Shown here piece after piece: positions 24,064 through 31,885 of a DNA stretch of 44,389 bases. The stretch is taken from assembly GCA_905372135.1 (NCBI GenBank), contig CAJPNS010000002.1:1-44389 (forward strand), written 5' to 3'. The position numbers were made by a program, and so were the translations under genes. The notes under the pieces were generated by a model that searched no databases, had not been told where the DNA came from, and saw only the letters and a program-made list of their open reading frames with translations. Position 1 is the first letter of the stretch. Every line of letters starts with the position of its first letter. Source of the stretch: Porphyromonadaceae bacterium. Its GTDB lineage: Bacteria; Bacteroidota; Bacteroidia; Bacteroidales; Paludibacteraceae.

Positions 24064-26535
24064 ATGAACATATCGTTATCGTGGTTAAGAGATTATATCG
24101 AAACCGACCTGACGGCAGGCGAAATAGCCAAAATACTCACCTCTATAGGTTTGGAAGTGGGGCATATAAGTGAATTCGAGAGCATCAAAGGCGGGCTCGA
24201 AGGACTTGTCGTAGGTGAGGTAAAAACCTGCGTGAAGCACGAAAACTCCGACCATCTGCACGTTACTACAGTAGATGTCGGTGCGGGCGAGCCGTTGCAG
24301 ATTGTATGCGGTGCAGCCAATATTGCCCAAGGGCAAAAAGTGATGGTGGCAACGGTCGGCACCAAGCTCTACGGCGGCGATGAGTCTTTTACGATAAAAC
24401 GCTCGAAAATACGTGGAGTGGAGAGTTTTGGTATGATTTGTGCCGAAGACGAAATAGGCGTAGGCAAGTCACACGAAGGCATCATAGTTCTGCCTTCGGA
24501 GACGGCGGTAGGTACTTTGGCTAAGGATTATTATCGGGTCGAGACCGACACCGTTATCGAGGTGGATATTACCCCCAACCGCTCAGATGCCATCTCGCAC
24601 TACGGCGTAGCACGCGATTTGTACGCATACTGCTTTGCTCACGGCATCGCAGCCGAACTTCGTCGTCCGCAGTTAGATGAAAGTATTGCACCTAAAGGTA
24701 GCAATAACCCGAAAATAGAGGTCAGAGTAGACAATATCGATGCTTGTCCTCGCTATGCAGGGATAAGTCTTATAGGTGTCAGAGTAGACCAATCGCCGCA
24801 ATGGCTGCAAAATCGTTTGCTGGCAATAGGACTTAGCCCTATAAATAATGTGGTCGATATTACCAACTATATGCTGCACTCTTTTGGGCAGCCGCTTCAC
24901 GCCTTCGATGCAGACCGTATAGCAGGGCATAAGATAATAGTTCGCAACGCCGTTGAGGGCGAGAAGTTTGTTACTCTCGACGGCGTAGAACGCACTCTTA
25001 CAAAGGCAGACCTGATGATATGCGATGCCGAGAAACCTATGTGTCTGGCAGGTATCTTCGGAGGATTGCACTCGGGAGTGAGCCAAGATACCAAATCGGT
25101 ATTCATCGAGAGTGCTTACTTCGACCCCGTCGGTACGCGAAAATCGGCACGTTATCACGGACTGAATACCGACTCGAGTTTCCGCTTCGAGCGTGGAGTG
25201 AATCCACACGACACTATCTATGTACTCGGTATTGCCGCCTCGATGATTGCTCGTATTACGGGAGCAACTGTAGCGAGCGATATAGTCGACATTTACCCTA
25301 AAACAATAGATGACTTCGAGGTCTGTGTGTCGTTGGCAAAAATACGCTCTCTTGTCGGTAAAGATATTGATACACAGACCATCGAGACCATACTCGAAGG
25401 GCTCGAAATAGCGATTGTCTCCAAAGATACTGCTTCCGACGATACCGTTTATCGACTCCGCGTGCCGGCATATCGTACCGATGTACGTAGAGATGTAGAT
25501 GTAATCGAAGATATTATGCGTATTTACGGGTACAATAATATAGAGTTTTCGCAAAGTGCGAAGATTCCCGTATCGTACCGTACGAAACCGGATAGACATT
25601 ATTTGCAGAATATCATTAGCGAACAGCTCACGGCTAACGGGTTTTACGAGATAATGAACAACTCGTTCTCGAAGAGTCAATATTACGACTGCCTGACGAC
25701 TTATCCTTCGGGCAACAGCGTCTCGGTGATGAATGCTCTTAGCAGCGACCTCAATGTTATGCGGCAGACACTGCTTTTCGGCGGACTCGAGAGTCTTGCC
25801 TACAACATAAACAGACAGAATGCCGACCTAAAATTTTACGAGTTCGGCAACTGCTATCGTTACGTAGCCGAAGCCCCGAAAGACAGCGACCCGTTGGCTG
25901 CGTACTCACAGAGCGAACATCTCGGCTTGTGGATTACCGGCAGACGCCTGCCACAGAGCTGGCTGAGGAAAGACGAAGCCACCTCGGTGTACGACCTGAA
26001 AGCGTATGTGCAGAACATACTCATTCGTCTTGGTATAGGTAAGCTGTCTGTCCGAGAGTTCGACAGCGATATTTATAGTCAGGCACTCGAATTGGCGACA
26101 TCTTCGGGCAAACCGCTTGCCGTGCTCGGGGTGGTGTCGAAAGGCATTCTGAAAACTTTCGATATAAAAGAAGATGTCTTCTTTGCGGATATCTTTTGGG
26201 ACGAGGCTTTGGCTGAGAGTGTCCGACACACAGTGCATTTGACCGAAATACCCAAATTCCCCGAAGTATCGAGAGACTTGGCTTTGCTTTTAGACAAAAA
26301 TATCACATTCTCTCAGGTAGAGAATATTGCTTACAATGTGGAACGAAAATTGCTCAGGAGAGTTACTCTTTTCGATGTCTACGAAGGGAAAAATCTCGAA
26401 GAAGGTAAAAAGTCGTATGCCGTCAATTTTATCCTGCAAGACAGCGACAAAACCCTTACAGACCGCCAGATAGAGACAATTATGAGTAAGTTGCAGAAGG
26501 CGTTCTCCACCGAACTCGGAGCCAGAATCAGATAA
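24064..26535 (+). CDS. pheT: Phenylalanine-tRNA ligase beta subunit (PheT)
   Basis: Forms the alpha2beta2 phenylalanyl-tRNA synthetase with PheS, which is not in this window. The 823-residue length is normal. Domains in order: N-terminal start (ISLSWLRDYI), tRNA-binding EMAP-like domain (about 42-155; VGEVKTCVKHENSDHLHVTTVDVG), B3/B4 editing domain (about 210-390; NVVDITNYMLHSFGQPLHAFD), B5 domain (about 410-490), core catalytic-like domain (DRHYLQNIISEQLTANGFYEIMNNSF), and C-terminal anticodon-binding FDX-ACB domain (from about 730; FPEVSRDLALLLDKNITF). lpxK begins 25 bp downstream. Confidence 0.96.
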   Translation: MNISLSWLRDYIETDLTAGEIAKILTSIGLEVGHISEFESIKGGLEGLVVGEVKTCVKHENSDHLHVTTVDVGAGEPLQIVCGAANIAQGQKVMVATVGTKLYGGDESFTIKRSKIRGVESFGMICAEDEIGVGKSHEGIIVLPSETAVGTLAKDYYRVETDTVIEVDITPNRSDAISHYGVARDLYAYCFAHGIAAELRRPQLDESIAPKGSNNPKIEVRVDNIDACPRYAGISLIGVRVDQSPQWLQNRLLAIGLSPINNVVDITNYMLHSFGQPLHAFDADRIAGHKIIVRNAVEGEKFVTLDGVERTLTKADLMICDAEKPMCLAGIFGGLHSGVSQDTKSVFIESAYFDPVGTRKSARYHGLNTDSSFRFERGVNPHDTIYVLGIAASMIARITGATVASDIVDIYPKTIDDFEVCVSLAKIRSLVGKDIDTQTIETILEGLEIAIVSKDTASDDTVYRLRVPAYRTDVRRDVDVIEDIMRIYGYNNIEFSQSAKIPVSYRTKPDRHYLQNIISEQLTANGFYEIMNNSFSKSQYYDCLTTYPSGNSVSVMNALSSDLNVMRQTLLFGGLESLAYNINRQNADLKFYEFGNCYRYVAEAPKDSDPLAAYSQSEHLGLWITGRRLPQSWLRKDEATSVYDLKAYVQNILIRLGIGKLSVREFDSDIYSQALELATSSGKPLAVLGVVSKGILKTFDIKEDVFFADIFWDEALAESVRHTVHLTEIPKFPEVSRDLALLLDKNITFSQVENIAYNVERKLLRRVTLFDVYEGKNLEEGKKSYAVNFILQDSDKTLTDRQIETIMSKLQKAFSTELGARIR

Positions 26536-26560
26536 ACGTTTTGCCTCATCTGTCGCGACG

Positions 26561-27511
26561 ATGTATCTACTTATTACGTTTTTTAGAAATTTGCTCTACG
26601 ACTTGGGGATTCTTCGGTCGTATCGCTTCGATTTTCCTATTATCACCGTCGGCAATATCACTGTTGGCGGTACGGGCAAGACTCCTCATATAGAGTATTT
26701 CGTTCGCCGATATTGTGCCGAAGGCAAGCGTGTGGCTGTCGTCAGTCGTGGATACCGACGCAAGACAAAAGGGATGGTCGTCGCCGACAGTCGTTCGACA
26801 GCCGATAGTATCGGAGACGAGCCGTATCAGATTTTCAGGAAATTTCCCCACATTATGCTCGTAGCAGACAGCGACCGTGTCCGTGCCGTAAAATACCTTA
26901 TGGCACAAGAAGCAAAACCCGATATCATACTGCTCGACGACGGTTTTCAGTATCGACGTCTTGCAGCTGGTCGTCAGGTTGTGTTGGTCGATTACGGGCG
27001 TCCCATCTTCGAAGACCGAATATTGCCCTACGGCAGGCTCAGAGAGTGTCGCTGCGGTATCCGTCGTGCAGACGAGGTGATTGTGTCCAAGTGTCCGTCG
27101 GATATTAGCGAATCTGCCAAGCAGCAGTGGGCTCAGAGGCTTGGGTTGCCCGAACGTATCGAACTGCGTTTTTCGACACTCGATTTCCTCCCGCCCCGCA
27201 ACATCTTCTCGGGCGAGCCTTTGGATATGGACGGCAAACACGATTTGCACGTTATTACAGGCGTTGTCCGTGCCGATAGTCTTTACGATTATCTCCGTCC
27301 CTTTGCTGCCACAATGGAGCGGACGGCGTTCGCAGACCATCATCGCTTTTCGGCGAGCGATATTGAGTTTATCAACCGTTTAGCCGACCGTGGCACTACT
27401 ATTATCGTTACCGAGAAAGACGCCTCTAAACTCGTCGCTGCGTCGACTCTTTCGCCTGCTGCCCGCAGACAACTCTATTCCGTCGAGGTCAGGGTAAGAT
27501 TTTTAGAATAA
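26561..27511 (+). CDS. lpxK: Tetraacyldisaccharide 4'-kinase (LpxK)
   Basis: Phosphorylates the 4' position of the lipid A disaccharide to give lipid IVA at the inner face of the inner membrane. The 316-residue protein starts with a membrane-associating helix (MYLLITFFRNLLYDLGIL). The P-loop is GNITVGGTGKTP (31-42). VVSRGYRRK, DEPYQI, ILLDDGFQYRRL and the late FADHHRFSASDI plus VTEKDASKL are family motifs. It lies between pheT (25 bp) and the patatin gene (11 bp) in one operon. Its presence shows that the cell makes phosphorylated lipid A. Confidence 0.94.
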   Translation: MYLLITFFRNLLYDLGILRSYRFDFPIITVGNITVGGTGKTPHIEYFVRRYCAEGKRVAVVSRGYRRKTKGMVVADSRSTADSIGDEPYQIFRKFPHIMLVADSDRVRAVKYLMAQEAKPDIILLDDGFQYRRLAAGRQVVLVDYGRPIFEDRILPYGRLRECRCGIRRADEVIVSKCPSDISESAKQQWAQRLGLPERIELRFSTLDFLPPRNIFSGEPLDMDGKHDLHVITGVVRADSLYDYLRPFAATMERTAFADHHRFSASDIEFINRLADRGTTIIVTEKDASKLVAASTLSPAARRQLYSVEVRVRFLE

Positions 27512-27522
27512 CACAAAAAACA

Positions 27523-28341
27523 ATGAATAATAAAGCATCAATAGGCTTGGCTCTTTCGGGTGGCGGACACAAGGGGTTGGCACACGCAGGGGTATTGCAG
27601 TTTTTGGAAGAGCAGAATATACAAATAGACGTTATTTCGGGTACGAGTGCGGGGGCTATCGTCGGGGGATTGTACGCTGTCGGGAAAAAGCCTGCCGAGA
27701 TTTTAGATTTTTTCAAATCGGTCAAATTGTTTTCGTGGAATCATCTTTCGTTCAGCAAAGCAGGTCTGTTGGATGCGGAAAAATTTATCGAATATTTGGA
27801 TGACGTTTTCGGGGAAACCAAACTTATTGATTTTCCCAAAGAGATGTACATATCGGCAACGGATATCAACTCCGGACGGCTCAAAACATTCAACCGATAC
27901 ACCAAAGCCAAGGAAGCCATTGCCGCTTCGAGTGCCTTCCCCGGCATATTCTCGCCCGTGCAGATTGAAGGCAAGCTATACTGTGATGGCGGTATTTTAG
28001 CCAACTTCCCTGCAAATATCATACAGGGGCGATGCGATTTTCTCATTGGTGTAAATTTGGATACGCAAGAGACAGCTATCAAAGAGAGTAAAGAGTTTGG
28101 CTCTATCAAATCGGTGGTTCTCAGAGCTATTGAAATTATGATGATGCAAAATATGGCAACACAAGACAACCTGTGTGATTGGTGTATATTACCCTTAAAA
28201 TCAACAGACTATAGTACTTTCGAGACTTCCAAAGACCGAATGGACGAAATATTTCATCTCGGTTACGAGGCGGCAAAAAAGGGCTTTAAGACAGTTCGTG
28301 AAAAACTGATAAAAGCAGATAAATCAGCCGATTGCAAATAA
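27523..28341 (+). CDS. Patatin-like phospholipase (RssA-type)
   Basis: The 272-residue protein has the Ser/Asp catalytic dyad of patatin-like lipid acyl hydrolases. The oxyanion loop GGGHKG lies at 13-18, nucleophile S42 in GTSAG, and D155 in YCDGGILANFP. There is no signal peptide, so it probably acts in the cytoplasm or at the inner membrane. It is the last gene of the pheT-lpxK operon and is followed by a strong terminator. The substrate is unknown; membrane lipid turnover is the simplest guess. Confidence 0.9.
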   Translation: MNNKASIGLALSGGGHKGLAHAGVLQFLEEQNIQIDVISGTSAGAIVGGLYAVGKKPAEILDFFKSVKLFSWNHLSFSKAGLLDAEKFIEYLDDVFGETKLIDFPKEMYISATDINSGRLKTFNRYTKAKEAIAASSAFPGIFSPVQIEGKLYCDGGILANFPANIIQGRCDFLIGVNLDTQETAIKESKEFGSIKSVVLRAIEIMMMQNMATQDNLCDWCILPLKSTDYSTFETSKDRMDEIFHLGYEAAKKGFKTVREKLIKADKSADCK

Positions 28342-28352
28342 AACGGTTATTC

Positions 28353-28387
28353 CCCCTCGCAACGCAAGGTTACGAGGGGATTTTTTT
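28353..28387 (+). terminator. Rho-independent terminator of the pheT-lpxK-patatin operon
   Basis: CCCCTCG (28353-28359) pairs with CGAGGGG (28373-28379), followed by seven T from 28381. Confidence 0.85.
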
Positions 28388-28441
28388 CAATACAAAACGG
28401 CATATCCGGATTTTAACGAATAAACTTAAACCAAAACACAC

Positions 28442-28473
28442 TTTGAACAAAACGAAATTTATACCTAACTTTG
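28442..28473 (+). promoter_or_regulatory. Promoter of the ParB-like gene: TTTG, 20-bp spacer, TAACTTTG
   Basis: TTTG at 28442-28445 and TAACTTTG at 28466-28473, 44 bp before the ATG. Confidence 0.65.
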
Positions 28474-28517
28474 CCCGAGAATTGTTAGTATCTATATAAT
28501 TTAATATTAATTTTTTT

Positions 28518-29311
28518 ATGTTTGAACACGAAAGAATAACCTGGCTAAAAAACATCTACCCAGAATTCAAAGAAGAAAAAAGGTTTGAAGAAAATGTTTA
28601 TCGCCCTTGTGATTTAAAGTATTTTGATTTTTTCAATAGAGAGGAAAAACAATATACAACTGTAATTAATCCCAAAGATATAGTGGGAATAGAATACGGT
28701 TTGGGATATAATTGTTACAGAAAAATAAATTGGTATGAACTATTGTGTAACTTGCGTAGATTAGATCATGTTATGAATAACTTTAAGACAAAAAAAGAGG
28801 TTATTGACCATATTCATCGCCATTATTCAGAAAATGACAATAAGTGTGTTTGGAAATTTGGAACATGTTATTTTTCCGTCGCTGGTCAGCACAGATTATG
28901 CCTTGCTAAATTTTAGATGTACAATCCGTTGAAGTATCCGTTACTGAATTTAAGTTGGATAAAGAGCGTCTGATAAGGTATAAAAAGATAAAATCTATTA
29001 TCAATGATTTATACAAGCACCATTTTATTAATAAAATAGATAATGAAGAATTAATAAAAGATTCTATACAAAAGGATTTTTGTCTTTTTATCTACAATGA
29101 ATTAGTAGTTATAGATATTGACTTAATTCCTGATTTTATCAAATACTATGAATCTCATATGGAGCATAAACTTTTTTACAAAATTCAACTTTTTATAAAT
29201 GACATTTTACACACAAGTGAACACGAAAAAAATATAAAACTAAAAAACAAAAATGATTTTAAAAAAGCAAATTCTCTGATTATAAAGCACAAGATGAAAT
29301 ATTATCAATAA
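28518..29311 (+). pseudogene. ParB/sulfiredoxin-like domain protein, split by a -1 frameshift
   Basis: Two frames (28518-28916 and the frame ending at 29311) join if one T is restored in the T run at 28911-28914. The repaired protein of about 264 residues reads continuously through GQHRLCLAKF into LDVQSVEVSVTEFKLDKE, the G-x-x-R...A-K motif and following strand of ParB-like nuclease/Srx folds. The rest is rich in Lys, Asp and Asn and resembles nothing I can name. The region is much more AT-rich than its neighbours, suggesting transfer. It could be a decaying gene, a phase-variable homopolymer or a sequencing error. The ParB assignment is moderate. Confidence 0.65.
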
Positions 29312-29734
29312 TCAATATGCCTTTTTCAATCACTCTTTGGGCTTCTATTGTATTTTTTCTATGAAACACAGAAATATCACAAATAGGCATTGATATAATA
29401 GCCCTCTCAGCAACTCTCCCTCTTTAGTTTATTCCAAATGAGAGATTTTGCACAAAACGAAACTTGTCCCAAACCTTGTACAAAACCCGATAACCCAGTA
29501 CTTTACTTACATAGGCTACAACTACAAGATACGGTGTATGATTTACTCTACCAACTGGGGTTGAAAGACTAAATAGAGACTACAAACGAACAACAAAGAT
29601 GCTATCTGCACTGCCTAATTCCAAATCTGTCTTGCTGCTATTGGGTAGTGTTGCTATGACAAAGAAATATTATGAATATTGTATAACATCATTATGCTAT
29701 GAAAAAGACAAAATTAGATGCGAAAACTAATTCA

Positions 29735-29806
29735 TTGTCAGCTTTGTTAGGGCTACGCCCTCTATACTCTGACAATAAATTTAAACTCAGAGTATTATTT
29801 TTTGCC
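29735..29806 (+). promoter_or_regulatory. Attenuator-like pair of mutually exclusive hairpins
   Basis: TTGTCAG (29735-29741) can pair with CTGACAA (29769-29775), enclosing an inner AGGGC/GCCCT hairpin (29749-29761). Alternatively TACTCTGA (29765-29772) pairs with TCAGAGTA (29787-29794), followed by a T-rich run, a terminator-like shape. The two folds share 29769-29772. No plus-strand gene follows, so any role is speculative. Confidence 0.3.
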
Positions 29807-29866
29807 TTATATCTACAAAATCAATCTCACTCTTTTTGGCCTACAAAGATGATAGTTTAATACGTA

Positions 29867-29921
29867 AGGGGGGACGATAAGAAACCAAAAGGGACGAACC
29901 GTGTGTGGTATCGTCCCCCTA
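29867..29921 (-). terminator. Terminator region of the SDR dehydrogenase gene; REP-like palindromes
   Basis: On the minus strand GGGACGATACC pairs with GGTTCGTCCC (a bulge and a six-base loop), followed by TTTT. In plus coordinates these arms lie at 29898-29917 and 29891-29900. A second copy of the left arm at 29868-29879 can pair with the same partner. The stem resembles the palindrome at 2250-2272. Confidence 0.65.
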
Positions 29922-29941
29922 CTGTTATATTTATTTACTTT

Positions 29942-30898
29942 CTATTTCAATAGGCGTTTCGATAGTTTATCGAGCATATCGACGGTCATCTTCGGCAGGT
30001 CGAACTTGGGCGAGAATCCCCATTCGGCTCTTGCACAAGAGTCGTCCATATAGTTAGGCCACGAGTCGGCAATCTTCTGCTTTAGCGGGTCGTGTCGGTA
30101 CTCCATTACGAAGTCGGGCTTGTGTCGGCGAATCTCGGCGTATATTGCCTCGGGGTCGAAGTGCATAGCCGTTACGTTGAACGAATTGCGGTGAATGAGC
30201 TTCGTGGGGTCTGCCTCCATAAGATGAATAGCCGCATCGATAGCATCGGGCATATACATCATATCGAGCAGAGTACCTTTGCGCAGCGGACACTCGAAAC
30301 GTTCGCCCCTGATGGCAGCGTAATAGATATCGACGGCATAGTCGGTAGTGCCTCCGCCCGGAGGGCAGACATTCGATATAAGCCCCGGAAAGCGTACCGA
30401 ACGGGTATCGACACCGAAACGTTCGAAGTAGTAGTCCGAGAGCAGTTCGCCCGAAACCTTAGTAACACCGTAGATAGTGCGAGGGCGTTGAATAGTGTCT
30501 TGTGGTGTGTTGTCGAGCGGTGTGTTAGGTCCGAAAGCCCCGATAGACGACGGCGTGAATAGAGCCGCTTTGTATTGGCGAGCCACCTCGAGACAGTTGA
30601 GCAGCGCTCCCATGCCGATATTCCAGCCCAACATCGGATTTTTCTCGGCGGTAGCCGATAGTATCGCAACGAGGTTGAAAATACCGTCTATTTTATACTT
30701 GTCGACAATGTCGGCTATCTGTTTTCCGTCGGTAGCGTCGCAAGGGAGGCATACTCCGCTCTCTTTTATCGCTTGTGTCAGACGGTCGGGGTTCAGGTCG
30801 GTAGCTATTACGTTGCTATTGCCATAGACCTCTCTAAGTCTCATCGTAAGTTCGGAACCGATTTGCCCACCGGCTCCCAAAACCAATACTCTTTTCAT
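29942..30898 (-). CDS. SDR-type L-threonine 3-dehydrogenase/NAD-dependent epimerase-like protein
   Basis: The 318-residue protein is an extended short-chain dehydrogenase. The NAD loop is VLGAGGQIGSEL (about 5-16). The catalytic Ser is in TPSSIGAFGP, and the Tyr/Lys pair is in YGVTKVSGE. The segment PPGGGTTDYAVDIYYAA is characteristic of SDR-type threonine dehydrogenases related to UDP-galactose epimerase, which turn L-threonine into 2-amino-3-ketobutyrate. The conserved FNVTAMHFDPEAI fits as well. It is transcribed alone, and is intact among broken neighbours. A nucleotide-sugar epimerase is the less likely alternative. Confidence 0.85.
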   Translation of the reverse strand: MKRVLVLGAGGQIGSELTMRLREVYGNSNVIATDLNPDRLTQAIKESGVCLPCDATDGKQIADIVDKYKIDGIFNLVAILSATAEKNPMLGWNIGMGALLNCLEVARQYKAALFTPSSIGAFGPNTPLDNTPQDTIQRPRTIYGVTKVSGELLSDYYFERFGVDTRSVRFPGLISNVCPPGGGTTDYAVDIYYAAIRGERFECPLRKGTLLDMMYMPDAIDAAIHLMEADPTKLIHRNSFNVTAMHFDPEAIYAEIRRHKPDFVMEYRHDPLKQKIADSWPNYMDDSCARAEWGFSPKFDLPKMTVDMLDKLSKRLLK

Positions 30899-30927
30899 CT
30901 CTATATTTCGTTTTATTTTTTAGGCTG

Positions 30928-30935
30928 CAAAATTA
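30928..30935 (-). promoter_or_regulatory. -7 box (TAATTTTG) for the SDR dehydrogenase
   Basis: TAnnTTTG match 30 bp upstream of the ATG at 30898. Confidence 0.55.
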
Positions 30936-31018
30936 ATAAATTTACGGGACTAAATGGTACCCTTGTCTGATGCTTTTTTTATTTGTTTTGTAGACGGTGT
31001 TTTTAGGAAAAATATTTG

Positions 31019-31050
31019 TTTGTGTGTATCGAAAGTAATACATATCTTTG
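31019..31050 (+). promoter_or_regulatory. Promoter ahead of the broken gene and rhuM: TTTG, 20-bp spacer, TATCTTTG
   Basis: TTTG at 31019-31022 and TATCTTTG at 31043-31050 have the right spacing, 12 bp before the ATG at 31062 of a decayed reading frame. Confidence 0.55.
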
Positions 31051-31061
31051 TACTGAAAACA

Positions 31062-31285
31062 ATGATAATATACCTTTTATTGCAAATCGGTATGAGACAT
31101 AGAGAAAATGGTTTGATGTCGATTCTCGCTAAGGTAAAGGCGACAACGACAAAGATTATAAGTGGTCTCTTTTGTGGTATCCACGATTGCAAGCAGTTAC
31201 CGAGAGTCTAATATCACGTAAGAGATACGAAAGTTGGAAACTGGGTTATACGTTGTTTGAGTATATGAAAAAACAAGACTATTAA
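31062..31285 (+). pseudogene. Fragment of an unidentified gene with a frameshift
   Basis: From 31139 to 31285 one frame reads 48 residues that look like a genuine C-terminus (DYKWSLLWYPRLQ, then SRKRYESWKLGYTLFEYM). Upstream, an ATG at 31062 opens a different frame (MIIYLLLQIGM...), and the two meet around 31130-31140. I could not name the family. The fragment ends 28 bp before rhuM, so the two may once have been co-transcribed. Confidence 0.45.
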
Positions 31286-31312
31286 CTAATCTTTGAACAA
31301 AAATATCTGGCA

Positions 31313-31701
31313 ATGGAGAGCAATATCATACTATACACAAACGACAATGGCGATGTAAGCGTTCAAGTGCGCTACGAAGACGGTACTTTTTGGCTCACAC
31401 AAAAGCGTATGGCAGAGCTATTCGGTGTGAATGTCCGTACTGTCAACGACCATTTGCAAAATATATTCGGCTCAGGTGAATTGTCGGAAGAAGGAACTAT
31501 CCGAAAAATACGGATAGTTCAAAACGAGGGTATCCGCCAAGTGTCACGTGAGGTAACGTTCTATCCTTTGGATGCAATTATCGCAGTGGGGTATCGTGTC
31601 AATTCCGAGCAAGCCACACGCTTTCGTAAGTGGGCTACAAAAACACTCAATATATTCACTCAGATTTCGACAAAGAAATCAAGCGACTGAAAGGCGAGTA
31701 A
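31313..31701 (+). pseudogene. RhuM-family (virulence RhuM) gene with an internal deletion
   Basis: The open frame (31313-31690) starts as a typical RhuM protein: IILYTNDNGDVSVQVRYEDG, then TFWLTQKRMAELFGVNVRTVNDHL and FYPLDAIIAVGYRVNSEQATRFRKWA. After ATKTL it runs into a foreign tail. The next frame over reads IHSDFDKEIKRLKGE and stops at 31701, which looks like the RhuM C-terminus. About two thirds of a normal protein (roughly 330 residues) is missing, so this is an internal deletion plus frameshift. The function of RhuM is not established; homologues travel with mobile and defence loci. Confidence 0.8.
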
Positions 31702-31762
31702 TAATGGCAATAAAGCAATGGAAATTATTACTTTGCTTATGACTGTGCCGAAAAACAAATAG

Positions 31763-31834
31763 TACCCTCGCAGGGAATCGAACCCTGATTTGAAGTTTAG
31801 GAAACTTCCGTTCTATCCATTGAACTACAAGGGC
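31763..31834 (-). tRNA. tRNA-Arg (CCU)
   Basis: On the minus strand the acceptor is GCCCTTG/CGAGGGT with discriminator A, and the anticodon stem is GAAGT/ACTTC around TTCCTAA (anticodon CCU). The T arm CAGGG-TTCGATT-CCCTG is perfect. It lies 51 bp beyond the stop of the truncated ileS and next to the rhuM remnant, a typical integration-site setting. Confidence 0.92.
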
Positions 31835-31862
31835 AAATGCCGTTTCCTTTTTTATCGGAATG

Positions 31863-31870
31863 CAAAAGTA
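31863..31870 (-). promoter_or_regulatory. -7 box (TACTTTTG) for tRNA-Arg
   Basis: TAnnTTTG match 28 bp upstream of the tRNA 5' end, in the gap after the truncated ileS. The tRNA therefore has its own promoter. Confidence 0.55.
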
Positions 31871-31885
31871 ATCATTTTAGTCCGA

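Larger units (their letters stand above)
29312..29941. other. 630-bp gap without a convincing gene
   Basis: No frame above 60 codons is present. The stretch holds three small overlapping plus-strand frames (29438-29572, 44 codons; 29599-29730, 43 codons; 29699-29860, 53 codons), a set of mutually exclusive hairpins (29735-29806) and the terminator palindromes of the minus-strand dehydrogenase gene. The first small frame ends NPVLYLHRLQLQDTVYDLL and looks protein-like, but I recognise no family. Confidence 0.5.

Noticed and set aside
24673..25680. A 335-codon minus-strand frame opposite pheT
   Set aside because: pheT is unmistakable over the whole stretch; the antisense frame has no recognisable domain.
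28353..31770. CCCTCGCA shared by the patatin terminator and the tRNA-Arg 3' end as possible attachment-site repeats
   Set aside because: Only eight bases match, and the left copy is part of a normal terminator stem; too weak to claim att sites.
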